Positions 47,381-55,582 of a stretch of DNA of 64,000 bases are shown in pieces. The position numbers and the translations under genes were made by a program. The stretch comes from CAVSMC01 sp963798655 (GTDB lineage: Bacteria; Pseudomonadota; Gammaproteobacteria; Burkholderiales; Casimicrobiaceae), in assembly GCA_963798655.1 (NCBI GenBank), contig CAWCUH010000016.1:434001-498000 (forward strand), given 5' to 3'. Position 1 is the stretch's first letter. Each line of letters opens with the position of its first letter. The notes beneath the pieces are model-generated. The model searched no databases. It was given only the letters and a program-made list of their open reading frames with translations, and was not told the DNA's origin.

Positions 47381-47404
47381 CGAATATTATTTCAATTATA
47401 TTCG
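47381..47404. promoter_or_regulatory. Palindromic operator candidate between nhaR and the stress operon
   Basis: CGAATAT (47381-47387) and ATATTCG (47398-47404) are perfect 7-bp inverted arms around a 10-bp centre, 14 bases upstream of the nhaR ATG, in an AT-rich patch unlike the surrounding DNA. Size and position suit a LysR-type binding site for NhaR autoregulation and control of the divergent usp operon. Confidence 0.55.
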
Positions 47405-47479
47405 AGTTTACCATCACCTACGTTGGTGTCATACTCGTCGCACGAAAGGCTATTCTTCGAATTGGCGCTGCCGACTGCG

Positions 47480-47992
47480 ATGCGAAGAGTACTGCTCCCG
47501 ATCAATGACTCCAGCGCCGCGCGTTGCGCGACACGGTATGTCATCGCTGACTTCAGGACGAGCGATGAAGCGATGGACATCCACGTGCTGAACGTGCAGC
47601 CACCGCTGCGCCGGCACATCGCGCAGTTCGTCAGCAAGACCGATCGCGAAAGCTTCTATCGAGACGAGGCGGAGACCGCGTTGCGCCCGGTGCGCAAGAT
47701 GCTTGACGAAGCGGCGCTGCCGTACTCGGTGCATACGAGGGTTGGTCCAAAGGCGGAAACAATCACGTCGACGGCACATCGGGTCGGATGCGATCACATC
47801 GTGATGGGCACCTCACGCAAGAGTTCGATCACGAGGGCGATCGAAAGCTCGGTCACGAACAAGGTGCTCGAGCTCACGGACGTCCCTGTCGTGGTCATCG
47901 CCGCCGGCAATGCGTCGAAAGCGGAGCGTTATGGCGTGCCGGCCGGCCTTGCTGCGGCGTTGACACTGCTGCTGTACGCCGCGGCGGACTGA
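47480..47992 (+). CDS. Universal stress protein (UspA domain) with hydrophobic tail
   Basis: 170 residues. The Usp fold begins at MRRVLLPINDSSAARCATRYV and contains GCDHIVMGTSRKSSITRAIESSVTNKVLE, which includes the G-x2-G-x9-G-[S/T]-like ATP-binding region, and ends in DVPVVVIA near 140. The short tail AGLAAALTLLLYAAA is hydrophobic and may be a membrane anchor, which is uncommon. The frame is open to 47354 but the ATG at 47480 matches the family start. First gene of a four-gene stress run. Confidence 0.85.
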   Translation: MRRVLLPINDSSAARCATRYVIADFRTSDEAMDIHVLNVQPPLRRHIAQFVSKTDRESFYRDEAETALRPVRKMLDEAALPYSVHTRVGPKAETITSTAHRVGCDHIVMGTSRKSSITRAIESSVTNKVLELTDVPVVVIAAGNASKAERYGVPAGLAAALTLLLYAAAD

Positions 47993-48041
47993 TGCTTGAC
48001 GCATTGCCGTGCCCCCTTGCTGGTGAATTCGAGGACGATTC

Positions 48042-48794
48042 ATGGAGTGGCTAGTTACACCCGAGGCATGGATTGCGTTATTCAGCCTGACGGCGCTCGA
48101 GATCGTTCTCGGAATCGACAACATCATCTTCATCTCGATTCTCGTGAGCCGCCTGCCGCCGCACCGGCGCCAGCAGGCCAGGGTGCTCGGGCTTGGACTC
48201 GCGATGTTCTCCCGCATCGCGCTTCTGCTGTCCCTGGTTTGGATGATGCGGCTGACTACTCCGCTTTTCTCGGTCCAATCCTACGAGGTCTCGGCACGCG
48301 ACATCATCCTGATCGGTGGCGGCTTGTTCCTGCTCGCCAAGTCGGTCATGGAAATCCACGCGTCGCTCGAGGACCGCGGCGAGCGCCCACATCAAGCGTC
48401 GCTGCATAGCGCGTTCGGTGCCGTTCTGGTCCAGATCGCCCTCATCGACATCGTGTTCTCGCTCGACTCGGTGATCACGGCGATCGGCATCGTCGACATC
48501 ATCCCGGTCATGGTGGTCGCGATCGTAATCGCCGTGGGCGTGATGATGTTTGCCGCCAAGCCCATCGGTGAGTTCGTCGATCGCCACCCGACGATCCGGA
48601 TGCTGGCGCTGTCGTTCCTTATCCTGATCGGTGTGGTGCTGATCGGCGAAGGCTTGGGGCTGCACGTTCCCAAGGGGTACATCTACTTCGCGATGGCATT
48701 CGCGGTGGGCGTCGAAATGCTCAATCTGCAGGTGCGCAAGAGGATGCGGCATCCGAGGCGCGAGCTGGCCGAAGCGCCGACCGCAGACTACTAG
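48042..48794 (+). CDS. TerC/YoaE-family membrane protein
   Basis: 250 residues, seven or so membrane helices. The two TerC motifs are intact: LEIVLGIDNIIFIS near 20-33 and IDIVFSLDSVITAIG near 137-151, with acidic residues inside the membrane that are thought to bind metal. The family exports metals such as manganese; members without CBS domains, like this one, are linked to metalation of exported proteins. Second gene of the stress run. Confidence 0.9.
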   Translation: MEWLVTPEAWIALFSLTALEIVLGIDNIIFISILVSRLPPHRRQQARVLGLGLAMFSRIALLLSLVWMMRLTTPLFSVQSYEVSARDIILIGGGLFLLAKSVMEIHASLEDRGERPHQASLHSAFGAVLVQIALIDIVFSLDSVITAIGIVDIIPVMVVAIVIAVGVMMFAAKPIGEFVDRHPTIRMLALSFLILIGVVLIGEGLGLHVPKGYIYFAMAFAVGVEMLNLQVRKRMRHPRRELAEAPTADY

Positions 48795-48885
48795 CAAACA
48801 CGCGGTGGTCCGACCGGTCGCTGCCGTGAGGTCGCAACGGCGCGCCGGCGCGTAACCGCCTTATAGATCACAGGAGAACGCAGAA

Positions 48886-49575
48886 ATGGAACCGATGCAA
48901 CCGATTCGCGCCGTGCACGCTTCGTCGTTCGACCGTGCGGTCGCCGGGGTGCCCGCCGCCAACAAGGTATTGCGCAACACTTATCTGTTGCTCGCGATGA
49001 CGCTCGCGTTCAGCGCGCTCACCGCGGGCGCCTCGATGGCGATGAAGCTTCCCCACCCCGGCTTGATACTCACATTGGCCGGGTATTTCGGGCTGTTGTT
49101 CCTGACGACCCGGTATCGCAACAGCGGACTCGGTGTCGGCTTCGTGTTCGCGCTCACCGGTTTCATGGGCTACACGCTCGGGCCCATCCTGAACGCCTAC
49201 CTGGGGCTGCCCAACGGCGCCCAGCTGGTGATGACCGCGATGGGCGGCACCGCCGCGATCTTTGTCGGCCTTTCTACGTACGCCCTCGTCAGCCGCAGGG
49301 ACTTCAGCTTCATGGGCGGCTTCCTGATGGTAGGCATCCTGCTCGCCTTCCTCGCCGGGCTCGCCGCGGTGTTCCTCGAGTTACCCGCGCTGTCGCTAAC
49401 CGTGTCCGCGCTCTTCATCCTGCTGATGTCGGGCCTCATCTTGTACGAGACCAACACGATCATCCGTGGCGGTGAGACCAACTACGTCATGGCGACGGTC
49501 ACGCTGTTCGTTTCCATCTTTAACCTGTTCACGAGCCTGCTGCACCTGCTCGGCTTCGGCAGCAGCAGCGAATAG
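48886..49575 (+). CDS. Bax inhibitor-1/YccA family membrane protein
   Basis: 229 residues, seven membrane helices. Signature segments are NKVLRNTYLLLAMTLAFSALTA near 26-47, GFMGYTLGPIL, and ILYETNTIIRGGETNYVMATVTLFVSIFNLF near 185-216, the latter containing the conserved acidic pore residues. YccA interacts with the FtsH protease and BI-1 members are proton-sensitive calcium channels. AGGAGAA lies 8 bases before the ATG. Confidence 0.92.
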   Translation: MEPMQPIRAVHASSFDRAVAGVPAANKVLRNTYLLLAMTLAFSALTAGASMAMKLPHPGLILTLAGYFGLLFLTTRYRNSGLGVGFVFALTGFMGYTLGPILNAYLGLPNGAQLVMTAMGGTAAIFVGLSTYALVSRRDFSFMGGFLMVGILLAFLAGLAAVFLELPALSLTVSALFILLMSGLILYETNTIIRGGETNYVMATVTLFVSIFNLFTSLLHLLGFGSSSE

Positions 49576-49591
49576 CGACCGTGAAGACGGC

Positions 49592-50833
49592 ATGAGTGCG
49601 ATCCGCGAGATGCGCCCGCCGGCGCCACCGAGGCGAGTGGCGCTGCTCCCCTCGTCGTCGGCACTGCCATGGCATGCCGGCCGGCACGATGTCCAGCCGA
49701 CGGAACCCCTGACGACGCTCAACGAGGTTTATCGCCACGTCTCGGTGCTCGCGTTCGTCGAGGAAACCGAGGCGCCGTTCGTGAGCTGCTATCTCGATCT
49801 CGAGCCGGGTGAGCGCAGTTGGCGCGACGTGCTCGAAGTGCGCACGCGCGCACTGCGCGCCTCGTTCGCCGGCAACAAGCAAATCGACTTCGAGGCGGCG
49901 ATGGAGCGAATCGATGCTTATCTCGCCACCGAGTTGCGGCCCGACGCGCGCGGCGTCGCGTTGTTCTCGAGGTCGGTACTGGGCGGCGCGTTCTTCCTAC
50001 CGATGCAGTTCGCCGTGCCGTTGCCCGACTCGATCCACGTCGGCCCAACGCCGAATCTCTTCTATCTGATGGCGCTGTTGGACACGTACGATCGCTACGT
50101 CGTTCTGATCGCCACGCGGTTGTCGGTTCGCATCTTCGAGGTCGATCTCGGAGCGGCCCACACCAGAGGCTGGAGCAGGCGACCGCAATGGCCCAGCCGC
50201 CGACGCCGCTGCATGGCGAACACGCTCCGTGAGGGGGGACACCGCCATGCCGTTGCACAATTCCTCGACGAGCAGAAGGACCTGCTGGTGCGGATCATGG
50301 CCACGGGTCGGCACACGCATCTGATCCTGGCTGGCGAGCCGCGTCACACCGGCGAGATTCGTCGCGCCTTACCCGAGTGGCTCGCGGAAAAGGTAGTCGA
50401 TACGATCCCGGCCGCGCCGCATCATGCTGCCGACGACGTGATGGCTGCTGCGATGTCGGTGTTCGTCGAGTGGGAGGAGCAGGAATCGCAGGCGATCGCG
50501 GCGCGAATCGTCGAGGAGGACGCCCAGTGGATGTCGGCTGCGGGCGCGCCGGACTGCCTGAGCGCCCTGCGGCAACGCCGCGTCGACGTCCTGCTTGTCG
50601 CTCGCGATCACTCTCCGGCACCGGCTTGGCATTGCGCGGCGTGCGGCATGATGCGCGTCGAACGGGATGTGCCTGGCGTGTGCCCCGAATGCGGCAACGG
50701 CACTGTGTGGCGCACCGACACGTCGGCGGAGCTCACGAGGCTCGCGGCGCAACGCGGAAGCCCGATCGAGGTCGTCGACCATTGCGATGTTCTGATGGGC
50801 GCAGGCGGTGTCGCGTGTCTGTGGCGACATTGA
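49592..50833 (+). CDS. baeRF-family protein (bacterial archaeo-eukaryotic release-factor-like)
   Basis: 413 residues. A basic, Pro-rich N-terminal extension of 40 residues precedes PFVSCYLDLEPGERSWRDVLEVRTRAL, the opening of baeRF proteins. A central domain (YVVLIATRLSVRIFEVDLGA) and an eRF1-domain-3-like C-terminal domain (ALRQRRVDVLLVAR) are present, with a zinc ribbon of two Cys pairs (CAACGMM and CPECG). No GGQ peptide-release motif is seen. These proteins are predicted to bind stalled ribosomes or tRNA in stress. It starts 16 bp after the BI-1 stop, so it belongs to the same operon. Confidence 0.8.
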   Translation: MSAIREMRPPAPPRRVALLPSSSALPWHAGRHDVQPTEPLTTLNEVYRHVSVLAFVEETEAPFVSCYLDLEPGERSWRDVLEVRTRALRASFAGNKQIDFEAAMERIDAYLATELRPDARGVALFSRSVLGGAFFLPMQFAVPLPDSIHVGPTPNLFYLMALLDTYDRYVVLIATRLSVRIFEVDLGAAHTRGWSRRPQWPSRRRRCMANTLREGGHRHAVAQFLDEQKDLLVRIMATGRHTHLILAGEPRHTGEIRRALPEWLAEKVVDTIPAAPHHAADDVMAAAMSVFVEWEEQESQAIAARIVEEDAQWMSAAGAPDCLSALRQRRVDVLLVARDHSPAPAWHCAACGMMRVERDVPGVCPECGNGTVWRTDTSAELTRLAAQRGSPIEVVDHCDVLMGAGGVACLWRH

Positions 50834-51195
50834 GGTCGCGACGCCGAGCACCCGCACGTAGCACCGGTCCGGGTGCGCTGGACGTGCGGCGCAAGCAGGA
50901 GGGGCATGCACGTGACTGAACTTCGCTTGATCTGGGGCGGCCGACCTGTCGGTGCTCGCGCGGCGCGGCGGAACGTGCTGCGAGGCTCGCGCAATCCGCG
51001 CCTGCATCGCTGACATCAATGCCTCGGTCAGCGGCTCGCCGCTGGACGATTTGCGTCGCTCGACCCAACGGTGGCATCCGCCGAACCAATCGTCGACGAC
51101 ACCCATAACCGCGTGCACGAGCTCGACGAGACGGATTAGCCACCCCGCACGCCCCCCCGACCTGATTCCTCAACCGGGCGAATGCGAACGTCGAA
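50834..51195. other. Intergenic region after the stress operon
   Basis: 362 bp with no confident gene. A 35-codon frame at 50906-51013 has a good ribosome site (AGGAGGGG) but an Arg-rich sequence of low protein character; a minus-strand frame from 51118 is similarly weak. No terminator with a T-run was seen. Confidence 0.4.
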
Positions 51196-51639
51196 TCAGC
51201 GCGAGGCCTCGAGCACGGTGAGATCGCGGGCCGGCATGAGGCGCTTGAAGTCGCGATCGAACGTGACTAGGTGCTCGGAATGCGCTTCGGTAGCAGCCGC
51301 AATCCAGGCATCGGTGACGTAGTTTCCATGGAGACGAGCAGTTAGCAATTTCTCCCTGAGCAAGGGCCATTCCGTGCCGCTCGCGTGAAATTCGACGCCC
51401 GGCGAGCTCAGCAGCGCGTCCACAAATGCCACCGCGTCTTCGATCGCATCGGGGTCGATGAAGACGCGCGGGTTGGTCACCAGCCGAAGAAATCCGACGA
51501 CGACCATCGGTAGCAACGTAAGCGTCGCGTTACCCTCGGCACACGAACTCCGCGCGTGCTGAAGCCAGGCGAGCGCGACGACGTGATGAGTGTGATCACG
51601 GCGAAAAGCCGCGACCACTACATTAATGTCCGGTGTCAC
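51196..51639 (-). CDS. vapC: VapC-type PIN-domain ribonuclease toxin
   Basis: 147 residues starting at GTG 51639, overlapping the antitoxin stop (GTGA). The PIN domain opens TPDINVVVAAF with the first catalytic Asp4; the C-terminal acidic pair is in VTDAWIAAATE and VTFDRDFKRL. The motif GFLRLVTNPRVF stands where many PIN proteins have an EFLR Glu; the Gly form appears in a known VapC subgroup, so loss of activity is not implied. It cleaves RNA, often tRNA or rRNA, when VapB is degraded. Confidence 0.9.
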   Translation of the reverse strand: MTPDINVVVAAFRRDHTHHVVALAWLQHARSSCAEGNATLTLLPMVVVGFLRLVTNPRVFIDPDAIEDAVAFVDALLSSPGVEFHASGTEWPLLREKLLTARLHGNYVTDAWIAAATEAHSEHLVTFDRDFKRLMPARDLTVLEASR

Positions 51640-51872
51640 ACGTCGGCGGCGTCGAAGAGCGAACGATTGCTTGTGCCATCGATACCCTTGCGCAGGCCGC
51701 CGGTTCGGGTGGACAGTGGAAGCTCCTTGAGCTTGCCGGGAACATTTCTCTGGCGACGCAGGCGCATTGCCAGACTCTCCTCGATGATTCTGGTCAGCGA
51801 GGTGCGCTTCTTCGCGGCGAGTTCCTTGGCTCGCGCAAGGAGGTCGTCACGCAGATCAAGCGTCGTTTTCAT
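51636..51872 (-). CDS. vapB: VapB-type ribbon-helix-helix antitoxin
   Basis: 78 residues. The N-terminus MKTTLDLRDDLLARAKELAAKKRTSLTRIIEESL is a ribbon-helix-helix DNA-binding domain; the C-terminal half (LSTRTGGLRKGIDGTSNRSLFD) is the toxin-neutralising tail. It represses its own promoter through the palindrome directly upstream. The frame is open to 51908, but the ATG at 51872 is the natural start. Confidence 0.9.
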   Translation of the reverse strand: MKTTLDLRDDLLARAKELAAKKRTSLTRIIEESLAMRLRRQRNVPGKLKELPLSTRTGGLRKGIDGTSNRSLFDAADV

Positions 51873-51880
51873 AATACCCA

Positions 51881-51908
51881 ATGATACAGAAATCTGTATA
51901 CTCGTCAA
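51881..51908 (-). promoter_or_regulatory. vapBC promoter with overlapping palindromic operator
   Basis: On the minus strand TTGACG (51908-51903) and TATCAT (51886-51881) are separated by 16 bp. Between and over the -10 lies ATACAG-N4-CTGTAT (51884-51899), perfect 6-bp arms. The -10 is 8 bases before the vapB ATG, so the message is nearly leaderless. The position suits repression by VapB/VapBC. Confidence 0.8.
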
Positions 51909-52086
51909 TGGTGAATGCTCGATCGGGTCGGCGCAGCCCCGGAATCCGGCGCGTTGGCGCCCTGTCCATCGTCGCGAGTACTGCTCTCAAAAGTGGAGCG
52001 AATGAAGCGACGATTTGTCGACGTTTTCGGGTTTCCGTCTTCGTCGTCAGCGACGACTATTTGCTCACCGCTGTCGCGAAAGCGTC

Positions 52087-52160
52087 TGGAGGCGGGGGTC
52101 GGAATCGAACCGGCGTACACGGCTTTGCAGGCCGCTGCATGACCACTCTGCCACCCCGCC
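52087..52160 (-). tRNA. tRNA-Cys (anticodon GCA)
   Basis: Acceptor GGCGGGG (52160-52154) pairs with CCCCGCC (52097-52091). The anticodon stem CGGCC/... holds the loop CTGCAAA, anticodon GCA. T-arm GTTCGATTC is present; discriminator U and CCA are encoded at 52090-52087. Part of a tRNA-Gly/tRNA-Cys pair on the same strand. Confidence 0.97.
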
Positions 52161-52190
52161 GGGTGTTGCGTCACCGCATCGTAACGCGGA

Positions 52191-52222
52191 CAAACGAAAA
52201 GGGAGAGCGGCGCTGCTCTCCC
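52191..52222 (-). terminator. Hairpin with T-rich tail between tRNA-Gly and tRNA-Cys
   Basis: GGGAGAGC and GCTCTCCC (52201-52208 and 52215-52222) form an 8-bp perfect stem with a 6-nt loop. Reading on the minus strand it is followed by TTTTCGTTTG. It may terminate tRNA-Gly transcription or act as a processing spacer. Confidence 0.65.
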
Positions 52223-52232
52223 TGCGGAAATC

Positions 52233-52308
52233 TGGAGCGGGAAACGAGTCTCGAACTCGCGACCTCAACCTTGGCAAGGTTGCGCTCTACCAACTGAGCT
52301 ATTCCCGC
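52233..52308 (-). tRNA. tRNA-Gly (anticodon GCC)
   Basis: Acceptor GCGGGAA (52308-52302) pairs with TTCCCGC; D-arm AGCTCAGTTGGTAGAGC; anticodon loop TTGCCAA gives GCC; T-arm GAGTTCGAGACTC; CCA encoded at 52235-52233. A consensus promoter lies directly upstream. Confidence 0.97.
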
Positions 52309-52322
52309 GTCGGGAACCGCGA

Positions 52323-52352
52323 ATTATACGGCGCGGGGGAGCCGACTGTCAA
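52323..52352 (-). promoter_or_regulatory. Consensus sigma-70 promoter of tRNA-Gly
   Basis: On the minus strand a perfect TTGACA (52352-52347) and a perfect TATAAT (52328-52323) are 18 bp apart, with the tRNA 5' end 15 bases downstream of the -10. It lies between the aminotransferase stop and the tRNA. Confidence 0.92.
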
Positions 52353-52360
52353 AAACCGGC

Positions 52361-53581
52361 TCATGCGGAAAGCACGGCCGCCATCGCGCCTGCGACATAC
52401 TCGACATTGCGCGAGTTGAGCGCCGCGACGCAGATGCGACCGGTGTCGATCGCGTAGACGGAGAATTCGTCGCGCAGCCGCTGCACCTGCGCTCGCGTAA
52501 ACCCGGTGTACGAGAACATCCCGCGCTGATCCAGCACGAAGCTGAAATCGCGGCTGGGAACGCGTTTCGAAAGCAGCTCGACGAGCGTTCGGCGCATCGT
52601 GCGGATGCGCTCGCGCATCTCGGCCAGCTCGCGCTCCCACAACGCACGCAACTCGGGCGTGTCGAGGATCGTCGCGACGACCTGGCCCCCGAACGACGGC
52701 GGGCTCGAGTAATTCGCGCGGGCAATGCGCTTCACCTGCGACAGCACGCGCGTCGCCTCGTCGCGATCGGCGGTGACGATCGTCAGCGCGCCGACGCGCT
52801 CGCCGTACAGCGAGAACGATTTCGAGAACGAGCTCGAGATGAACAGCGGTCCCGCCGTGTCGGCGAAACGGCGCGCGATGGTGCCGTCCTCGGTGATGCC
52901 GTCCGCGAACCCCTGGTAAGCGAGATCGACGAAGGGCACCAGTGCGCGGCCGCGCACGACCGAGAGGATCTGTTCCCACTGCGACGGCGTCGGGTCGGCG
53001 CCGGTCGGATTGTGACAGCACGCGTGCAGCACGACGATCGTTCCGGCGGCGAGCCGGTCGAGCGCGCCGATCATCCCGTCGAAATCGACGCCGTGCTTCG
53101 CGGCATCGTAGTAGGCGTACGCGTTGACGACGAAGCCGGCACCTTCGAACAACGCGCGATGATTCTCCCAGCTCGGATCGCTGATCCACACTTGCGACGT
53201 CGGTGCGAAGCGGCGCAGGAAATCGGCGCCGACTTTGAGACCGCCCGTGCCGCCGAGCGCTTGCACGGTGACGGCGCGGCCCTCGCGCACGATGTCGCTA
53301 TCGGCGCCGAGGAGCAGGCCCTGCACGGCGCGGTCGTAGGCGGCGATGCCGTCGATCGGAAGATACGGATGCGGCACGCCGCGCGCGGTCAGCTGCTGCT
53401 CGGCGCGCCAGACGCATTCGAGCAGCGGCACCTTGCCTTCGTCGTTGACGTAGACGCCGACGCCGAGGTTCACCTTGCGCGGATTCGCGTCGGCGACGAA
53501 CGCCTCGGTGACGCCGAGGATCGGATCGCGCGGCGCCAACTCGACGGTGGAGAGCAGCGACGGGGCGTGCGGTGCGTTCAT
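52361..53581 (-). CDS. tyrB: Aromatic amino acid aminotransferase (class I, PLP)
   Basis: 406 residues, fold-type I aminotransferase of the AspC/TyrB group. Seen are the glycine-rich LNLGVGVYVNDEG region, GGTGGLKVGADFLRRF, the NPTG motif in HACCHNPTGADPT, the aspartate of FVDLAYQGFADG, and the PLP lysine in SSSFSKSFSLYGERVGAL (about residue 255). The Arg that binds the substrate carboxylate is in the C-terminal GRICVAALN. It transaminates phenylalanine, tyrosine or aspartate with 2-oxoglutarate. Placement close to uvrB is common in betaproteobacteria. TyrB versus AspC cannot be settled by eye. Confidence 0.88.
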   Translation of the reverse strand: MNAPHAPSLLSTVELAPRDPILGVTEAFVADANPRKVNLGVGVYVNDEGKVPLLECVWRAEQQLTARGVPHPYLPIDGIAAYDRAVQGLLLGADSDIVREGRAVTVQALGGTGGLKVGADFLRRFAPTSQVWISDPSWENHRALFEGAGFVVNAYAYYDAAKHGVDFDGMIGALDRLAAGTIVVLHACCHNPTGADPTPSQWEQILSVVRGRALVPFVDLAYQGFADGITEDGTIARRFADTAGPLFISSSFSKSFSLYGERVGALTIVTADRDEATRVLSQVKRIARANYSSPPSFGGQVVATILDTPELRALWERELAEMRERIRTMRRTLVELLSKRVPSRDFSFVLDQRGMFSYTGFTRAQVQRLRDEFSVYAIDTGRICVAALNSRNVEYVAGAMAAVLSA

Positions 53582-53703
53582 TTTCAGGGCCGCGGGCGGG
53601 AAAAGCGACCATTTTACCGTGTTCGCGCCTTGCGATCGCCCGCGGTGCGGCGAGCGACGGTTGCGTTCGCGCCGGCAGCACCCCATTGTTCGAAGTTGCG
53701 CTC

Positions 53704-55563
53704 ATGGCTCGCTACCAACCGATCGATTCCTCCGCGCCGAAGCTGCCTCCCGCGACGGCGCTGCGCACGCTTGCGCGCATCGGCCGCTTCCTGCGGCCGT
53801 ATCGCAGACAGGTCGTCTACGCGGTGATCGCGTTGATCGTGGCGGCCGTCGCGGTGCTGGCGGTGGGGCAGGGCCTGCGCGGCGTCATCGACCGCGGCTT
53901 GTCGGCCGGCGATCCGGCACAACTCGACCGCACGCTCGCGCTGATGCTCGGCATCATCGCCGTGATGGCGGCGGCGACGTACACGCGCTACTACTTCGTG
54001 TCGTGGCTCGGCGAGCGCGTGATCGCCGACCTGCGCCGCGCGGTGTTCGATCACTTGCTGAGGCTGCCGCCGGGATGGTTCGAGCTCGCGCGCACCGGTG
54101 AAGTGATCTCGCGACTGACCAACGACACGACGATGCTCGAAACGGTCGTCGGCTCGTCGGCGTCGATGGCGGCGCGCAATCTGCTGTTCCTGGTCGGCGG
54201 CCTCGTGATGCTCGCGCTGACGAGCACCAAGCTCACGCTGCTGGTGCTCGCCGGCGTGCCGGTCGTCGTCGTGCCGATCATCCTGTTCGGGCGTCGCGTG
54301 CGCACGCTCGCGCGCGCCTCGCAGGACCGCGTCGGCGACGTCGGCGCGTACGTCGACGAGGCGCTGCACGAGATTCGCACGGTGCAGGCGTACGGCCACG
54401 AGCCGGTCGACCGGGCACGCTTCGGCGAGCGCGTCGAGGACGCGTTCGCCACGGCGATCGCGCGCACGCGCCAGCGCGCGATGCTGATCGCAACGGTCAT
54501 CGTCATGGTGTTCGGCGCGATCGGCGTGATCCTGTGGATCGGCGGCCACGACGTCGTCGCCGGTCGCATCACGCCGGGCGCGCTGTCGGCGTTCGTGTTC
54601 TACGCGGTCATCGTCGCGAGCGCCGTCGGCACGTTGTCGGAGACGTTCGGCGACCTGCAGCGCGCGGCCGGTGCGACCGAGCGGCTGTTCGAGCTGCTCG
54701 GCGCCCAGCCGACGATCGCGGCGCCGCCGCGCCCGGTGGCGCTTCCGCTGCCGGCGCGCGGCACGGTCGCGCTCGACGACGTGACGTTTCGCTATCCGTC
54801 GCGACCGGACGCTGCGGCGCTCGGCGATTTTTCGCTCGACGTCGCAGCCGGAGAAAAGGTGGCGCTCGTCGGGCCGTCGGGCGCCGGCAAGACGACGGTG
54901 TTCCAGCTGTTGCTGCGCTTCTACGATCCGCAATCGGGCGCGGTGAAGATCGACGGCGTCGACGTGCGCGCCGCCGACCCCGCCGCCGTGCGCAGCCGCA
55001 TCGCGCTGGTGCCGCAGGAGCCGGTGATCTTCGCGGCGAGCGTGCAGGACAACGTCCGCTACGGACGGCCCGACGCGTCCGACGACGATGTCCGCGCGGC
55101 GTGCGACGCCGCCTACGCGAGCGAATTCATCGAACGCCTGCCCGAGCGCTACGACAGCTACCTCGGCGAGCGCGGCGTGCGGCTTTCCGGTGGTCAACGC
55201 CAGCGGCTCGCGATCGCGCGCGCCGTGCTCGCGAACCGCCCGATCCTGCTGCTCGACGAGGCCACGTCGGCGCTCGACGCGGAGAGCGAGCGCATGGTGC
55301 AGCAGGCGCTCGCGCGGCTGATGGAAGGGCGCACCGTGCTGATCATCGCCCATCGGCTGGCCACGGTGCGCCACGCCGACCGCATCGCCGTCATCGATGG
55401 CGGGCGCATCGTTGCGACCGGCACGCACGACACGCTCGTGGCGACCGATCCGCTGTACGCGCGGCTCGCCGAGCTTCAGTTCGGCGCCGGCAAACGAGGG
55501 TCAGAGTGGAGTTTCGACGACGGGCCGCGGGTCGCTGCGGCTGGCGCCGAAACTCCACTCTGA
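53704..55563 (+). CDS. MsbA/BmrA-like ABC exporter (fused membrane and ATPase domains)
   Basis: 619 residues. Six membrane helices (about 30-320) with the type-IV exporter segment RTGEVISRLTNDTTMLETVVGSS, then an ATPase with Walker A GPSGAGKTT, Q-loop VPQEPVIF, signature LSGGQRQRLAIARA, Walker B ILLLDEATSALD and switch IIAHRLATV, all intact. Works as a homodimer exporting lipids or drugs; subgroup 'ATP-binding cassette, ABCB' with MsbA-like lipid export possible. The last 22 residues (from RGSEWSF) are encoded in an inverted repeat that also supplies the TGA, so the native end was probably near the preceding FGAGK. Confidence 0.92.
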   Translation: MARYQPIDSSAPKLPPATALRTLARIGRFLRPYRRQVVYAVIALIVAAVAVLAVGQGLRGVIDRGLSAGDPAQLDRTLALMLGIIAVMAAATYTRYYFVSWLGERVIADLRRAVFDHLLRLPPGWFELARTGEVISRLTNDTTMLETVVGSSASMAARNLLFLVGGLVMLALTSTKLTLLVLAGVPVVVVPIILFGRRVRTLARASQDRVGDVGAYVDEALHEIRTVQAYGHEPVDRARFGERVEDAFATAIARTRQRAMLIATVIVMVFGAIGVILWIGGHDVVAGRITPGALSAFVFYAVIVASAVGTLSETFGDLQRAAGATERLFELLGAQPTIAAPPRPVALPLPARGTVALDDVTFRYPSRPDAAALGDFSLDVAAGEKVALVGPSGAGKTTVFQLLLRFYDPQSGAVKIDGVDVRAADPAAVRSRIALVPQEPVIFAASVQDNVRYGRPDASDDDVRAACDAAYASEFIERLPERYDSYLGERGVRLSGGQRQRLAIARAVLANRPILLLDEATSALDAESERMVQQALARLMEGRTVLIIAHRLATVRHADRIAVIDGGRIVATGTHDTLVATDPLYARLAELQFGAGKRGSEWSFDDGPRVAAAGAETPL

Positions 55564-55566
55564 CCC
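55498..55566. repeat. Perfect 19-bp inverted repeat over the ABC exporter stop codon
   Basis: The arm at 55498-55516 (GGGTCAGAGTGGAG...) is the exact reverse complement of 55548-55566, with a 31-bp loop. GGGTCAGAGTGGAGTTT-type sequences are a dispersed repeat I recognise from other proteobacterial genomes. The right arm holds the last codons and stop of the exporter. In RNA it folds into a strong hairpin and may act as a terminator-like or mRNA-stabilising structure. Confidence 0.9.
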
Positions 55567-55582
55567 CTCGCTGGGTTCAACC

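Noticed and set aside
50906..51013. 35-codon frame with a good ribosome site after the baeRF gene
   Set aside because: The ribosome site is attractive, but the peptide is Arg-rich and of low complexity, with no coupling to a neighbour; insufficient evidence.
52087..52308. tRNA cluster as a genomic-island attachment site
   Set aside because: No integrase and no repeated tRNA 3' end was seen nearby; only the VapBC pair hints at insertion.
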